Part shown: positions 7,155 to 16,205 of the stretch, in pieces
Layout: each line of letters opens with the position of its first letter
Position numbering within the stretch: position 1 is the first letter of the stretch
DNA from: an uncultured Collinsella sp.
Lineage (GTDB): Bacteria; Actinomycetota; Coriobacteriia; Coriobacteriales; Coriobacteriaceae
Direction: 5' to 3'
Assembly: GCA_900762015.1 (NCBI GenBank)
Contig: CAAFEX010000044.1
Location: forward strand, 1-22,763
DNA length: 22,763 bases
Position numbers and translations under genes: made by a program
Notes under the pieces: model-generated
Told to the model about the DNA's origin: nothing
Database searches by the model: none
Seen by the model: the letters and a program-made list of their open reading frames with translations, nothing else

Positions 7155-8309
7155 TTAGAAGCTACCGCGCTTCAGGAAGTCGGGAAGCTCGAACTGATCG
7201 TTGCCGAAGTTAGGAAGCTCGGTGCCACCGACGTTGCGGGTCGGAGCGGCCTGAGCCGGGCTGGTGGCCGGAGCGGTGCGCTGCGGCTCAGCGGAAGCAG
7301 CGGCCTTGCTCTGAGACTGCTGAGCGGCAAAGAGCTCATCCTGACGGTTGACGTTGGAGTCGGAGAAGCCCGTAGCGATGACGGTGATACGCACCTGATC
7401 GCCCAGGGACTCGTCGACAACGGTACCGAAGATGATGTTGGCCTCGGGGTCGACGGCGTTGGCGACAACGTCAGCGGCGTCGCTGATCTCCTGGATGCCC
7501 AGGTCCTTGGAACCGGCGATGGAGAGCAGCACGCGTGTGGCACCATCGATGGAGCTCTCGAGCAGCGGGCTGGAGATGGCCTGCTGGGCTGCGTCGACGG
7601 CACGGGTATCCCCAGAAGAGGTACCGATACCCATCATGGCGGTACCGGCCTGCTTCATGATGGTCTTAACATCGGCGAAGTCCAGGTTGATGATACCGGG
7701 GACGGTGATGAGGTCGGTGATGCCCTGGGTGCCCTGGGAAAGGACGCCATCGGCAATCGCGAAGGCCTCGAGCATGGTGGTCTTCTTCTCGGCGATGTCG
7801 AGCAGCTTATCGTTAGGGATGACGATCATGGTGTCGACGCAATCGGAGAGGGTCTTAATGCCCTCCTCGGCGCTCTTCTTGCGCTTGCGGCCCTCGAAGG
7901 TGAAGGGCTTGGTCACGACGGCGACGGTCAGCGCACCGACCTCGTTCATCGCGATATCGGCAACGATGGGAGCAGCGCCGGTACCGGTGCCACCGCCCTC
8001 GCCGCAGGTGATGAACACCATGTCGGCACCAGCGAGCGCCTCGGCAATGTCGTCGCGGGACTCATCGGCAGCCTTGCGGCCAACCTCGGGGTTGGCGCCG
8101 GCGCCCAGGCCGCGGGTAAGGTCGGTGCCGATGTGCACCTTGATATCGGCATCAGAGATCGCGAGTGCCTGAGCATCGGTGTTGATGGCAACAAACTCGA
8201 CGCCGCGGATGCCCTCTTCGATCATTCGATTGACCGCGTTGGTACCGCCGCCGCCGACGCCGACCACCTTAATGACGGCAAGGTAGTTGTTGATCTCTGT
8301 CTCGTGCAT
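7155..8309 (-). CDS. ftsZ: Cell division GTPase FtsZ
   Basis: FtsZ is the tubulin-like GTPase that assembles the cytokinetic ring at midcell. The 384-residue protein has a GTP-binding loop GGGGTNAVN at 19-27, tubulin signature GEGGGTGTGAAP at 103-114 and T7 synergy loop NLDFADV at 208-214 with its two aspartates, which complete the active site of the neighbouring subunit. Glu instead of Met before GGGTGTG is the actinobacterial form. After about residue 315 comes a short Gln/Ala/Pro/Ser-rich linker, then the conserved C-terminal peptide FELPDFLKRGSF, the docking site for anchors such as SepF. The ATG at 8309 has GGAGG six bases upstream; ten more upstream codons are open but unsupported. It is preceded by a 199-base leader and followed by a terminator, so expression partly separate from the upstream dcw genes is likely. 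Confidence 0.98.
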   Translation of the reverse strand: MHETEINNYLAVIKVVGVGGGGTNAVNRMIEEGIRGVEFVAINTDAQALAISDADIKVHIGTDLTRGLGAGANPEVGRKAADESRDDIAEALAGADMVFITCGEGGGTGTGAAPIVADIAMNEVGALTVAVVTKPFTFEGRKRKKSAEEGIKTLSDCVDTMIVIPNDKLLDIAEKKTTMLEAFAIADGVLSQGTQGITDLITVPGIINLDFADVKTIMKQAGTAMMGIGTSSGDTRAVDAAQQAISSPLLESSIDGATRVLLSIAGSKDLGIQEISDAADVVANAVDPEANIIFGTVVDESLGDQVRITVIATGFSDSNVNRQDELFAAQQSQSKAAASAEPQRTAPATSPAQAAPTRNVGGTELPNFGNDQFELPDFLKRGSF

Positions 8310-8508
8310 GTCGGTCCTCCGAACAAAGGTTATAGCCATAGCATGGGTCGACCCCTGCGCACATTAACCTTCAGGTTGAAAGTAAATGCAAAGGTAAACC
8401 GTATTATGTTTGCACATTATGAACGTATCAGTCAAATAATTGACCGTGAAAACCAAACAAACCAGATAAACGGCGTGGTATGGCCCCTCAACAAAGCATC
8501 AACCAGCG
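8310..8508 (-). promoter_or_regulatory. AT-rich ftsZ leader, probable promoter region
   Basis: The 199 bases between ftsQ and ftsZ are AT-rich, especially 8370-8470, compared with GC-rich surroundings. On the minus strand there are two CATAAT hexamers (8416-8421 and 8403-8408), a TTGCAT-17-GTTAAT pair closer to ftsZ, and a dyad of GTCAA and TTGAC arms at 8431-8444. None of the -35 candidates is strong, so I do not assign a precise start. The base composition and size support a regulated ftsZ promoter here, as is usual for ftsZ. Confidence 0.5.
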
Positions 8509-9765
8509 CTACGAGGTCGGAGCGTTCCTAAATGTATAGTTACCCGGAGAGCGCACATTGATATACGTTACGCCCTCTACCTGCGAAAGCAGCTTGGTGA
8601 CTACGCGCTCCTTCTTGACGATATCGTTCGAATCGCCCAGCGACACCTCAATGCCGTTATTGAGGTTTGCCGAGATGGCTTCGACCGAAGGCGTGGAAAT
8701 ATCCTTGACTTGTCCCAAGAACTCGCTCGAAAAACCACGCACATAATCCAAGCCAGCCTTAACGGCCTTGGAGCTCACTGCCTGGCCGGAAACCGGAGCG
8801 ACATCCGCCGAGACATCAGTCAACAACACCGCGCCATAGTGCTTAGCGAGCGCCAGCGCGGCATCAATGCCGGTCAGGGTATTTGAGCCCTGCCCCGTCG
8901 TGATGACGTTGCCCTGGTCATCCACTTCGACCGACGTCGACAGCGGGGCGATCCAGGTGTCATCATCCCCGATGGCCCAGGCAAGGTCATCGGAGCTGAT
9001 ATAGGCAATTGCAATGACCTTGCGCTCCATCGGCGTAATGATGAGCGTATGTGGGAACTGACGCTGGACATCCACGCCCGAGACCCACGGGTTCTGCTTG
9101 AGGTCCTCGGTAATCTGGTCGGGATCGACGTTAAAAAGCGACGTTCCCTCGGGCAAATCGATCAGCTGGATAGCATCGTGCTTCGTCACATGCTCGCTGC
9201 CTTGAATCTGAATATCAGTGGCGGTAAACAATCCAGAGTTAATCACCACGATAGCAACGACGACGAGCACGGCCAAGACGGCCAAAACGCCGCCCACGAT
9301 TTTGCCTTTGCCTGTAACGACAGAAGCGGCGTCTGATGTTTTATTTGCCATCGCCCTAAGTAAAGACAACGGGTTGACGCCTTTTTTACCCGAAGGCTTC
9401 TTGGCGGTAGCCGGCACCGATGTCAGCGAGCGCGGTTTCGATGCGCCCAGCGTGCGACTCGGACGCGCCGCCTTAGTTCCTGTCGAGGGCTTAGGAGTTG
9501 CCATAGGACGGGCAGGCTTGGCGCCCATAACAGGCTTTGACGTCACCGAGGGACGCGAGGACTTTTTTGCGGCCGGACGATTACCGAGCTGCGAGCCGAC
9601 AACCGGACGACTGGTCTGTCGAGCATGCCCGACAGGCTTAGAGTGCGCGACGATATTGCGTTGAGGTTTGGCAGGCGCGCCGGAACGCCCTCCGGCGCGG
9701 CGGAAGGTGGGTTTCGATGCTCTAGAAGCCGAGGAATTTAACTTCCGGTCTGAGCTCGATGCCAT
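8509..9765 (-). CDS. ftsQ: Divisome protein FtsQ (DivIB) with long basic cytoplasmic tail
   Basis: FtsQ/DivIB is a bitopic membrane protein that links early and late division proteins and regulates FtsW-FtsI. The 418-residue product has one membrane helix at about 156-177 (IVGGVLAVLAVLVVVAIVVI), a POTRA domain at about 181-250 beginning FTATDIQIQGSEHVTKHDAI with PEGTSLFNVD and NPWVSGVDVQRQFPHTLII, and an FtsQ beta domain ending in a region with VEGVTYINVRSPGNYTFRN. The cytoplasmic part is unusually long, about 155 residues, and nearly devoid of acidic residues, with a dozen Lys-Pro or Arg-Pro pairs. The ATG has GGGAGG three bases upstream and lies 44 bases inside murB in another frame, so expression is tied to murB. 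Confidence 0.92.
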   Translation of the reverse strand: MASSSDRKLNSSASRASKPTFRRAGGRSGAPAKPQRNIVAHSKPVGHARQTSRPVVGSQLGNRPAAKKSSRPSVTSKPVMGAKPARPMATPKPSTGTKAARPSRTLGASKPRSLTSVPATAKKPSGKKGVNPLSLLRAMANKTSDAASVVTGKGKIVGGVLAVLAVLVVVAIVVINSGLFTATDIQIQGSEHVTKHDAIQLIDLPEGTSLFNVDPDQITEDLKQNPWVSGVDVQRQFPHTLIITPMERKVIAIAYISSDDLAWAIGDDDTWIAPLSTSVEVDDQGNVITTGQGSNTLTGIDAALALAKHYGAVLLTDVSADVAPVSGQAVSSKAVKAGLDYVRGFSSEFLGQVKDISTPSVEAISANLNNGIEVSLGDSNDIVKKERVVTKLLSQVEGVTYINVRSPGNYTFRNAPTS

Positions 9766-10633
9766 ACGCCTCCCTCACCTTTCCGTGCACATGTCTGATA
9801 ACCGCGGCAACGTCATCGGCCGAGGCAGTTCCGTTATTAACGATAAAATTAGCGTGAACGGGCGAAACTTCCGCGCCGCCAATCGAAAAACCCTTTAATC
9901 CACAATCCTCGATAAGCTTGCCCACGCTCGCATCGGGCGGGTTGCGAAAGACCGACCCGCAGGATGCGCGACCCATGGGCTGTGTACGCTTGCGCCTCGT
10001 CAGGTACCGCTCCATGCGCTCGCGAATGTCGGCCTTGGGCGCCGGTTTAAGCTTGAGCACGCACTCGAGGATGATCTCATTGCGGGGAAGGCTACATTCG
10101 CGGTAGCCCCAAGTGATCTCGGACCCCGCATAATGTTTGATACCGGATGCCGGGTCAAACGTTACGACATCCTCAACCAGCGAGCCAATCCACTCGGTCC
10201 GTGTGCCGGCATTCATAGATATCGCACCGCCAACCGAACCAGGGATGCCAACGGCAAACTCAAGGCCCGAGAGGCTACGCGACAGGGCATCGTTGACCAG
10301 GCGCGCAAACATCACGCCCGCACCGACCGTCAGCGTACAACCGTCATCGGCAACAACCGTGCGCTGAAACTCACGTCCGAGCGAAATGACGGCGCCGCGA
10401 TAACCGCCATCGGCAACCAGCAGATTGGAGCCCTTGCCGATGATGACCCACGGCACCTGCTCGCGATCGAGCACCGCCACGGCGCGGCGGAGGGCATGAT
10501 AGCTATGGCACGTCACAAAGAGGTCGGCCTTGCCGCCGATACGATAGCTCGTATGACGCGCAAGGCGCTCGTCCTCGATCACATCCGTGTCGATCATGCC
10601 CGAGAGCGCCATGACGGCGTTAAACAGACCCAT
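9722..10633 (-). CDS. murB: UDP-N-acetylenolpyruvoylglucosamine reductase MurB
   Basis: MurB is a cytoplasmic FAD enzyme that reduces the enolpyruvyl group with NADPH to make UDP-N-acetylmuramic acid. The 303-residue protein is the short type II form. FAD-binding motifs are RIGGKADLFV at 31-40, GKGSNLLV at 67-74 and GIPGSVGGAISMNAG at 129-143. Catalytic residues are R178 in WGYRECS, S227 in CGSVFRNP and E297 in RPEVKFLG; HANFIVN is also conserved. The ATG lies five bases after the murC stop and has no clear Shine-Dalgarno, suggesting coupling to murC; an ATG seven codons later is an alternative. The 3' end overlaps ftsQ. Length is normal for the type. Confidence 0.95.
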   Translation of the reverse strand: MGLFNAVMALSGMIDTDVIEDERLARHTSYRIGGKADLFVTCHSYHALRRAVAVLDREQVPWVIIGKGSNLLVADGGYRGAVISLGREFQRTVVADDGCTLTVGAGVMFARLVNDALSRSLSGLEFAVGIPGSVGGAISMNAGTRTEWIGSLVEDVVTFDPASGIKHYAGSEITWGYRECSLPRNEIILECVLKLKPAPKADIRERMERYLTRRKRTQPMGRASCGSVFRNPPDASVGKLIEDCGLKGFSIGGAEVSPVHANFIVNNGTASADDVAAVIRHVHGKVREAYGIELRPEVKFLGF

Positions 10634-10638
10634 TAGAC

Positions 10639-12057
10639 TTAAGCGTCTTTCTTGGCAGTCAGATACTCAATGAACTCGGGACCGACGGTCGTAACGTCAC
10701 CGGCACCCATAGTGAGCAGCAGGTCGCCCTCGCCCACCATCTGCTCGAGCTCCTGATTGAGCTCAAGACGGCTGGAGCAGTACACGACCTCCTTGCCAGG
10801 ATGCTTGGCGCGCACAGTATCGGCGAGCATCTTAGAGGTGACACCCGGAATGGGCATCTCGCCAGCCGAGAACACATCAATCAGCAGCAGTTTATCGGCA
10901 TTGGCAAATGCATCGGCAAAGTCGTCGCACAGGGCCTGCAGGCGCGAATAGCGGTGCGGCTGGAACACGACGTCGACGTGCTTGTAGCCCAGCGACGAAG
11001 CAGCAGCAAGCGTCGCCTTGATCTCGGTGGGGTGATGGCCGTAATCATCGACCACGGTGATGCCATCGATATCGCCCACGTGGGTAAAGCGACGGCGGAC
11101 GCCCTCAAAGCTCGAGAGCGCCTTGGCGGCGGCGTCGATGTCAAGGCCCAGGACATGGGCGACGGTGAGCACCGCCGTGGCGTTGAGCATGTTGTGGCGA
11201 CCGGGATTGCTCTTGATCTCCACAGCGTGCTCAGTGCCGTCCTCAAAGCGAACGATAAAATCGCTCTGGATGCCCTTGACATCCGGGTGCATGCAGACGA
11301 TGTCGTTGCTCTCGGCAAAGCCGTAGGAAAGCACGTGACGACCCGTCGACTTGGCGAGCTCGACCAGATGCGGGTCCTCACCGCAGACGATGACGGTGCC
11401 GTCCTCGCCCACCAGGCTCATGAATTTGGCGAAAGTTGCCTCGATCTCCTCGATACCCGAGTAGTGATCGAGGTGGTCGGCCTCGACGTTGGTCACGATG
11501 ACCACGTTGGGGTTCAGGAACAGGAAGGAGCTGTCGGACTCGTCGGCCTCAGCGACAAAGTAGTCGCCCGAGCCGTTCTTGCCGTTCGTGTCATAGCCCT
11601 CGACGATGCCACCGATCAAGAAGCTCGGATCCAGACCCATGCGGTCGAGCATGGTGGCGCACATCGAAGACGTGGTGGTCTTGCCATGCGTGCCGGCAAC
11701 AGCGACGGTGGTGTAGCCGTGGCCCAAAGCAGAGAGCATCTTGGCACGGGGCCACACGGGAATACCAAGCTCGCGAGCGCGCACGAGTTCAGGGTTGGAC
11801 TCCGGAATAGCGGTGGAGACAACAACCACGTCGGGCTTGACCTCGTCGATCGTGGCGGCCTCATGGCCCACATGCACCTTCACACCAGCGCGGGTAAGCT
11901 GGCGGATATAACGTGACGTCTTAAGGTCGGAGCCGGTAACGGCATAACCGCGCTCGTGAAGAACGAGGGCGATGCCGCTCATGCCGGCGCCGCCGATACC
12001 GATAAAGTGGGCGCTCTTAAACTCGGGCGCGGAGGTTGCAGTCTGGGAATCAGCCAT
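10639..12057 (-). CDS. murC: UDP-N-acetylmuramate--L-alanine ligase MurC
   Basis: MurC adds L-alanine to UDP-MurNAc, the first step of stem-peptide assembly in the cytoplasm. The 472-residue protein has the nucleotide-sugar loop FIGIGGAGMSG at 18-28, ATP loop GTHGKTTT at 122-129, EADESDSSFL and NVEADHLDHY in the central domain, and DDYGHHPTEIKATL at the start of the C-terminal domain. Gly-Thr-His-Gly-Lys distinguishes MurC from MurD, E and F. I chose the ATG at 12057, with AAGGAG 11 bases upstream, over an in-frame GTG at 12084 that would place that site inside the gene. The 97 bases separating it from murG hold no clear terminator or promoter. murB follows five bases after the stop. Confidence 0.97.
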   Translation of the reverse strand: MADSQTATSAPEFKSAHFIGIGGAGMSGIALVLHERGYAVTGSDLKTSRYIRQLTRAGVKVHVGHEAATIDEVKPDVVVVSTAIPESNPELVRARELGIPVWPRAKMLSALGHGYTTVAVAGTHGKTTTSSMCATMLDRMGLDPSFLIGGIVEGYDTNGKNGSGDYFVAEADESDSSFLFLNPNVVIVTNVEADHLDHYSGIEEIEATFAKFMSLVGEDGTVIVCGEDPHLVELAKSTGRHVLSYGFAESNDIVCMHPDVKGIQSDFIVRFEDGTEHAVEIKSNPGRHNMLNATAVLTVAHVLGLDIDAAAKALSSFEGVRRRFTHVGDIDGITVVDDYGHHPTEIKATLAAASSLGYKHVDVVFQPHRYSRLQALCDDFADAFANADKLLLIDVFSAGEMPIPGVTSKMLADTVRAKHPGKEVVYCSSRLELNQELEQMVGEGDLLLTMGAGDVTTVGPEFIEYLTAKKDA

Positions 12058-12154
12058 GTGCTCGTGTACTCCTTGCGTAAACACTGCCTGTAACCCGTTA
12101 ACTGTACCGCACCTACCGCATCAGCGCGAGGGCGACCGACGATATCCCGTCTAA

Positions 12155-13270
12155 CTAACGCAAACCCTCTACCGCATCCGCCAGAAGAGCGGCGGCCCTA
12201 TCCTGAGCCAGACCACGCGCCGCCTGACGCATGGCGTCGCGCGCCGCCGCGTCATCGACCAGGTGCAGCAGTTCATCGGCAAAGGCAGAACCGTCGATAT
12301 CGGCATCGGCGCAGAGCACGCCGGCCCCAGCGTCGACCAGATAACGGGCATTGGTGGTTTGGTGGTCGGCCGTCGCATGCGGGTACGGTACGAGCACCGA
12401 AGGCACGGCGAGTGCAGCGATCTCGGCCACGCTCGATGCGCCCGAACGCGAGAGCACCAAATCGGCAGCAGCCAGCATATCGCCCATGTTGTCGATGTAA
12501 GGCTGGACGCGGTAACGCTTCGCCTCCTCGGGCGTCAGCGCCAAAGCGCGCTCGGCCTCCTCAAAGCCGTCGGCACCCGTCGAATGCAACACATAGAGGT
12601 TCTTGCGCGAAAGCAGCTCGTTTTTGAGCGAAGCCACACGCTCGTTGAGGTGCTGGGCGCCAAGTGAACCGCCAAAGACGAGCAGCAGCGTAGCGTCCTC
12701 GGGAACGCCAAGTGCCTTGCGGCCGCGAGCGCGATCGCCCTCGATCACCGAGCGACGTACGGGGTTGCCGGTCATGAGCACGTGGTCAGGGTCACCTTCG
12801 CGCTCAAAGACCGAACGCGCTGCCGGCACCGAGATGCACACGCGGGCGGCGTGGGAGTTCATCATCTTGTTGGCCAGGCCCGGAACAGAGTTCTGCTCAT
12901 GCAGCAGATACGGAACGCCCGCGCCCTTGCACCACCCCAGCAGCGGAACCTCGACATAGGCACCAAAACCAATGGCGGCATCGGGCTTGCCGACCTTTGA
13001 GAAATGACTGGCGAGCGCACGCTTGGCTTTGTTGACACGCCACAGCGAGGTCAGCGCCGTCCAAGGACGGGAGCGGTCGAAGCCCGTGACCGTAATGGGC
13101 ACAAAATCAAACCCAGCCTCGGGGACCAGACGACCCTCGAGCTTGCGCGACTGGCCCACGAACACAACGTGGTGGCCACGGTCACGCAGCTCTTCGGCCA
13201 AGGCGAGCGCGGGGTTGATGTGCCCGGCCGTGCCGCCGGCTGCAATAGCAACGGTCATTTTATCGGTCAT
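12155..13270 (-). CDS. murG: Lipid II synthase MurG (UDP-GlcNAc transferase)
   Basis: MurG is a peripheral membrane GT-B glycosyltransferase that transfers GlcNAc from UDP-GlcNAc to lipid I on the cytoplasmic face, giving lipid II. The 371-residue protein has G-loop 1 AAGGTAGHINPALALAEEL at 10-28, HEQNSVPGLANK at 124-135, G-loop 3 GGSLGAQHLNE at 200-210, and the UDP-GlcNAc site SRSGASSVAEI at 274-284 followed by a Pro-rich turn. The ATG at 13270 has AAGGGA six bases upstream and overlaps the ftsW end by 11 bases. A GTG at 13288 and an ATG at 13258 are open but lack ribosome sites. The context next to ftsW suits coordinated supply of lipid II to the septal polymerase. Confidence 0.96.
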   Translation of the reverse strand: MTDKMTVAIAAGGTAGHINPALALAEELRDRGHHVVFVGQSRKLEGRLVPEAGFDFVPITVTGFDRSRPWTALTSLWRVNKAKRALASHFSKVGKPDAAIGFGAYVEVPLLGWCKGAGVPYLLHEQNSVPGLANKMMNSHAARVCISVPAARSVFEREGDPDHVLMTGNPVRRSVIEGDRARGRKALGVPEDATLLLVFGGSLGAQHLNERVASLKNELLSRKNLYVLHSTGADGFEEAERALALTPEEAKRYRVQPYIDNMGDMLAAADLVLSRSGASSVAEIAALAVPSVLVPYPHATADHQTTNARYLVDAGAGVLCADADIDGSAFADELLHLVDDAAARDAMRQAARGLAQDRAAALLADAVEGLR

Positions 13271-14780
13271 GGTAGTCCCTTCGTACACGCGGTCCCTGGT
13301 CGTCGGTACGCAGACGCGCCGACGGGTCCGAGTTCAAATCGATTCGATTATATCCGCCGCCCGCGTTGCGAGGGCTGGGGCGCTGAGGACGACCTTGCGG
13401 CGCCGTTCGCTGACGCGGGCGGGCTGCCGGCTCGGTCGCAGAGCCATCCAGGACGGTAAAACCGTTACGCGAAGATCGCTCGCCGCGCACGTGGGGCACG
13501 CCGGCGGTACTCTCATCCATAACGGCAAAGCTCTCGCGGCGGCGGTCATACTCATCGCGGCGGGCGCTCTCGTACGAAACGCGCAGGATCAACCCGGCAA
13601 GCATGAGCGACACAATAATCGACGAACCGCCGTAGCTAATAAACGGCAACGGTTTGCCCGTCATGGGAAACACGTTGAGGATGCCCAGCGCGTTAATCAA
13701 AAACTGCACTGCGAGAATGACCGCGGAGCCAGACGCCATAAGCGCGCCCCGGCGATCGGTCGCCTGCTCGGCAATGCGAAACGCCGAGTAGATCAGCATC
13801 GCAAACACCAAGAAGAACAGCACGGTTCCGACAAAACCGACTTCCTCGCCAATGATGGCCAGGATGTAGTCATTGTGCGCCTCGGGCAGATACGAGTACT
13901 TCATGGTTGAGTTGCCGATGCCACGGCCGAACAGACCGCCCGAGGCAAAGGCCATGATGGCAAGCGTGGCCTGATAGCCGTCACCATACTCGTCGGCCCA
14001 AGGGTTCAAGGCAACCTGAATACGCACCATACGGTACGGCTCTGCGACAAGCGCAATCACGATCACGAGAATGCCGAAGATTAGCACGCCGATGATAAAT
14101 CTGGGGTCGAGACCCGCAAACAACGCCATGCACATGAGGGTCAACAGGATGATCAGGACAGTACCGAAATCGGGCTGGATAAAGATCAGAAAGAGCGAAA
14201 TGCCCAAGTAGATGCCCATCTTGCGAAGGAATTCGTTGATGTTGCCACCGGGCGAAAAGAAGCGGTCGAGCATGATGGCCGAATACGCAATGGCAAATGG
14301 CTTTAAAAACTCGGAAGGCTGGAACTGAATACCGGCGATGTTGAGCCAGCGCGTGGCGCCACGGCTGCCGCTGCCCACCAAGAACACCAGAAGCAGTAGC
14401 CCTATCATGCCGATAAGGAAGATCCTGAGCACATCCTCCCCAAACCAGCTGTCCGGCAAAACGCGCACGATGGCAATCAGTGCCAGAACACCGACCACGG
14501 CAAACGCGGCCTGTCGACCCAGAAAAAACGTCGCCGAGCCATTCTCGTGCAGCGCCTCGACCGAAGACGCCGAGTACACCATCAGCAGGCCAAAGCATAC
14601 CAAGGTAAACAAGCAGGCCATGAATGTCAAACGGGGGCGCATGATACGGGCGGGAACGCCGGCAATATAGCGTTCGCTAAACGACTGCCCGCCGCGGCTG
14701 GAACGCGGTGTGGTGCGACGTGAGGAAGCACGGTCCGAGTCGGGCCTCCTCATACCTTGTCGGGGGCTCTCCTCTCTCAC
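13260..14780 (-). CDS. ftsW: Septal peptidoglycan polymerase FtsW (SEDS family)
   Basis: FtsW is the SEDS glycosyltransferase that polymerises lipid II at the division site together with FtsI. The 506-residue protein has about ten membrane helices between roughly 51 and 400. SEDS motifs include GSRGATRWLNIAG at 138-150, QPSEFLKP at 154-161, LPEAHNDYILAIIGEE at 298-313 with the essential aspartate D304, and GKPLPFISYGGSS at 375-387. The gene context beside murD and murG fits FtsW rather than RodA. Polar tails are long: about 50 basic N-terminal residues and about 100 C-terminal residues rich in Arg, Pro and Gly. I chose the GTG at 14780, six bases after AGGGG; a TTG at 14786 lacks spacing. murG overlaps its end. 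Confidence 0.95.
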   Translation of the reverse strand: MREESPRQGMRRPDSDRASSRRTTPRSSRGGQSFSERYIAGVPARIMRPRLTFMACLFTLVCFGLLMVYSASSVEALHENGSATFFLGRQAAFAVVGVLALIAIVRVLPDSWFGEDVLRIFLIGMIGLLLLVFLVGSGSRGATRWLNIAGIQFQPSEFLKPFAIAYSAIMLDRFFSPGGNINEFLRKMGIYLGISLFLIFIQPDFGTVLIILLTLMCMALFAGLDPRFIIGVLIFGILVIVIALVAEPYRMVRIQVALNPWADEYGDGYQATLAIMAFASGGLFGRGIGNSTMKYSYLPEAHNDYILAIIGEEVGFVGTVLFFLVFAMLIYSAFRIAEQATDRRGALMASGSAVILAVQFLINALGILNVFPMTGKPLPFISYGGSSIIVSLMLAGLILRVSYESARRDEYDRRRESFAVMDESTAGVPHVRGERSSRNGFTVLDGSATEPAARPRQRTAPQGRPQRPSPRNAGGGYNRIDLNSDPSARLRTDDQGPRVRRDYHDR

Positions 14781-14789
14781 CGGCAACCC

Positions 14790-16196
14790 CTATTCCATTT
14801 GTGATTTCGCCGCAGCGGCAAGCTGAGCCACATAGTCCTTAAACACGCGGCCGCGCTCCTCATAGCCCGAGAACTCATCGAACGAAGAGCAGGCAGGAGA
14901 AAGTAAGATCACGTCACCACGGCTCGACAACGAACGGGCAACGTCCACGGCGTCGCGTAGGTCATCCGCCTGGGCGATATCCACATCGCCATCGACATCG
15001 GCCTCGTCCATAGCGGCGGTGAAGCGCTCGCGCGCATCGCCAAAGCAGACGACCGAGCGTACGTTATCCATAACAACGCGCGCGAAGTCCGTGAGCGGCG
15101 TGCCCTTATCGTGGCCGCCGAGCAGCAAGATCACGTCGTCATCGGGAAATGCCGTCAGTGCCTTCTCGACCGCATCGGTGTTGGTCGCCTTGGAATCGTT
15201 GACGTAGCGCACGCCGTCAATCTCGCCACACGGCTCCACGCGGTGCTCGAGCGGCTGGAACGAGGCCAGACCGCGGCAGACACCGTCGACATCGGCACCG
15301 ACTGCCAAGGCAGCCGTGGCAGCGCACAGGGCATTGATAACATTGTGATGGCCCGAGATCTTGAGCTCGGATGTAGCGATGAGCGGGGTCTCGACGCCCT
15401 TCAGACGCACGATCATCTTGCCATCGCGCACAAAGGCGGCATCCTCGCCCTCAGGCTCGTCAAAGGCAACCTTGCAGATGCGACGACCCGGCGTGTAGAT
15501 GTACTCATCGAACTCGTGAATGCCGGCGTCTTCGACGTCGACAACCGCCAGATCGTCATCGACCATATTGTCAAACAGTTTGATCTTGGCAAGCGCGTAG
15601 TTCTTATGGCTCTTATGCCAGCCCAAGTGGTCGGGAGTGATGTTGAGCAGCACCGCCACGCGAGGGTGGAGCTCGGTGGTCGTAGCAATCTGATAGCTCG
15701 AGAGCTCAGCCACAAACCACTCGTTGTGGGCTCGGCCGTCAATCTCGTTGACCGGTGGCTCGCCTATATTGCCGACAGCAACGCTGGCCTCGCCGGCAGC
15801 CTTGAGCAGATAATCAGTCAACGACGTGGTGGTCGTCTTGCCGTTGGTACCCGTGATGGCAATCCAGTTATCGGGCGACAGGCGATAGGCAAACTCGGGC
15901 TCACCCATAATCTGGGCGGCATGCTCGCGCCCGGCCTTAAAGAAGCCCGAGAACTCCGAGATGCCCGGGCACGTCACGCATACGTCATAGACGCCCTCGA
16001 CCTGTTCGGTCCCATAGACAAACGACGCACCAGCAGCCTCGAGCGCACGCGTGGCGTCATTGGGCTCAGAGGTGCCGCCGCCATACACGGTAACGGCGCT
16101 TACGCGCTCGGGATGTGCCAGCGCCCAGCGGGCGACATCGAGACCGGATTTGCCCTGACCCAAAACGAGCAGGCTAAAGACATCAGCAAGAGGCAT
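14790..16196 (-). CDS. murD: UDP-N-acetylmuramoylalanine--D-glutamate ligase MurD
   Basis: MurD attaches D-glutamate to UDP-MurNAc-L-alanine in the cytoplasm. The 468-residue protein shows a Rossmann start LLVLGQGKSGLDVA at 9-22, CPGIS at 76-80, ATP loop GTNGKTTTT at 116-124, NITPDHLGWHKSHKNYALAK in the central domain (with the lysine that is carbamylated in Mur ligases), NDSKATNTDA and LLGGHDKGT. SPACSSFDEFSGYEERG is the typical MurD C-terminal region. The ATG lies nine bases after the mraY stop with only a weak ribosome site, so coupling to mraY is likely. ftsW begins within ten bases of its end. Length is normal. Confidence 0.96.
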   Translation of the reverse strand: MPLADVFSLLVLGQGKSGLDVARWALAHPERVSAVTVYGGGTSEPNDATRALEAAGASFVYGTEQVEGVYDVCVTCPGISEFSGFFKAGREHAAQIMGEPEFAYRLSPDNWIAITGTNGKTTTTSLTDYLLKAAGEASVAVGNIGEPPVNEIDGRAHNEWFVAELSSYQIATTTELHPRVAVLLNITPDHLGWHKSHKNYALAKIKLFDNMVDDDLAVVDVEDAGIHEFDEYIYTPGRRICKVAFDEPEGEDAAFVRDGKMIVRLKGVETPLIATSELKISGHHNVINALCAATAALAVGADVDGVCRGLASFQPLEHRVEPCGEIDGVRYVNDSKATNTDAVEKALTAFPDDDVILLLGGHDKGTPLTDFARVVMDNVRSVVCFGDARERFTAAMDEADVDGDVDIAQADDLRDAVDVARSLSSRGDVILLSPACSSFDEFSGYEERGRVFKDYVAQLAAAAKSQME

Positions 16197-16205
16197 GAAA
16201 GACCA

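Noticed and set aside
8416..8450. TTGACT as a -35 for the ftsZ promoter
   Set aside because: No -10-like hexamer lies 16-18 bases downstream; the two CATAAT hexamers are 8 and 21 bases away.
7071..8531. 486-codon plus-strand frame across ftsZ
   Set aside because: It runs through the ftsZ terminator and promoter and is antisense to ftsZ; composition is that of a shadow frame.
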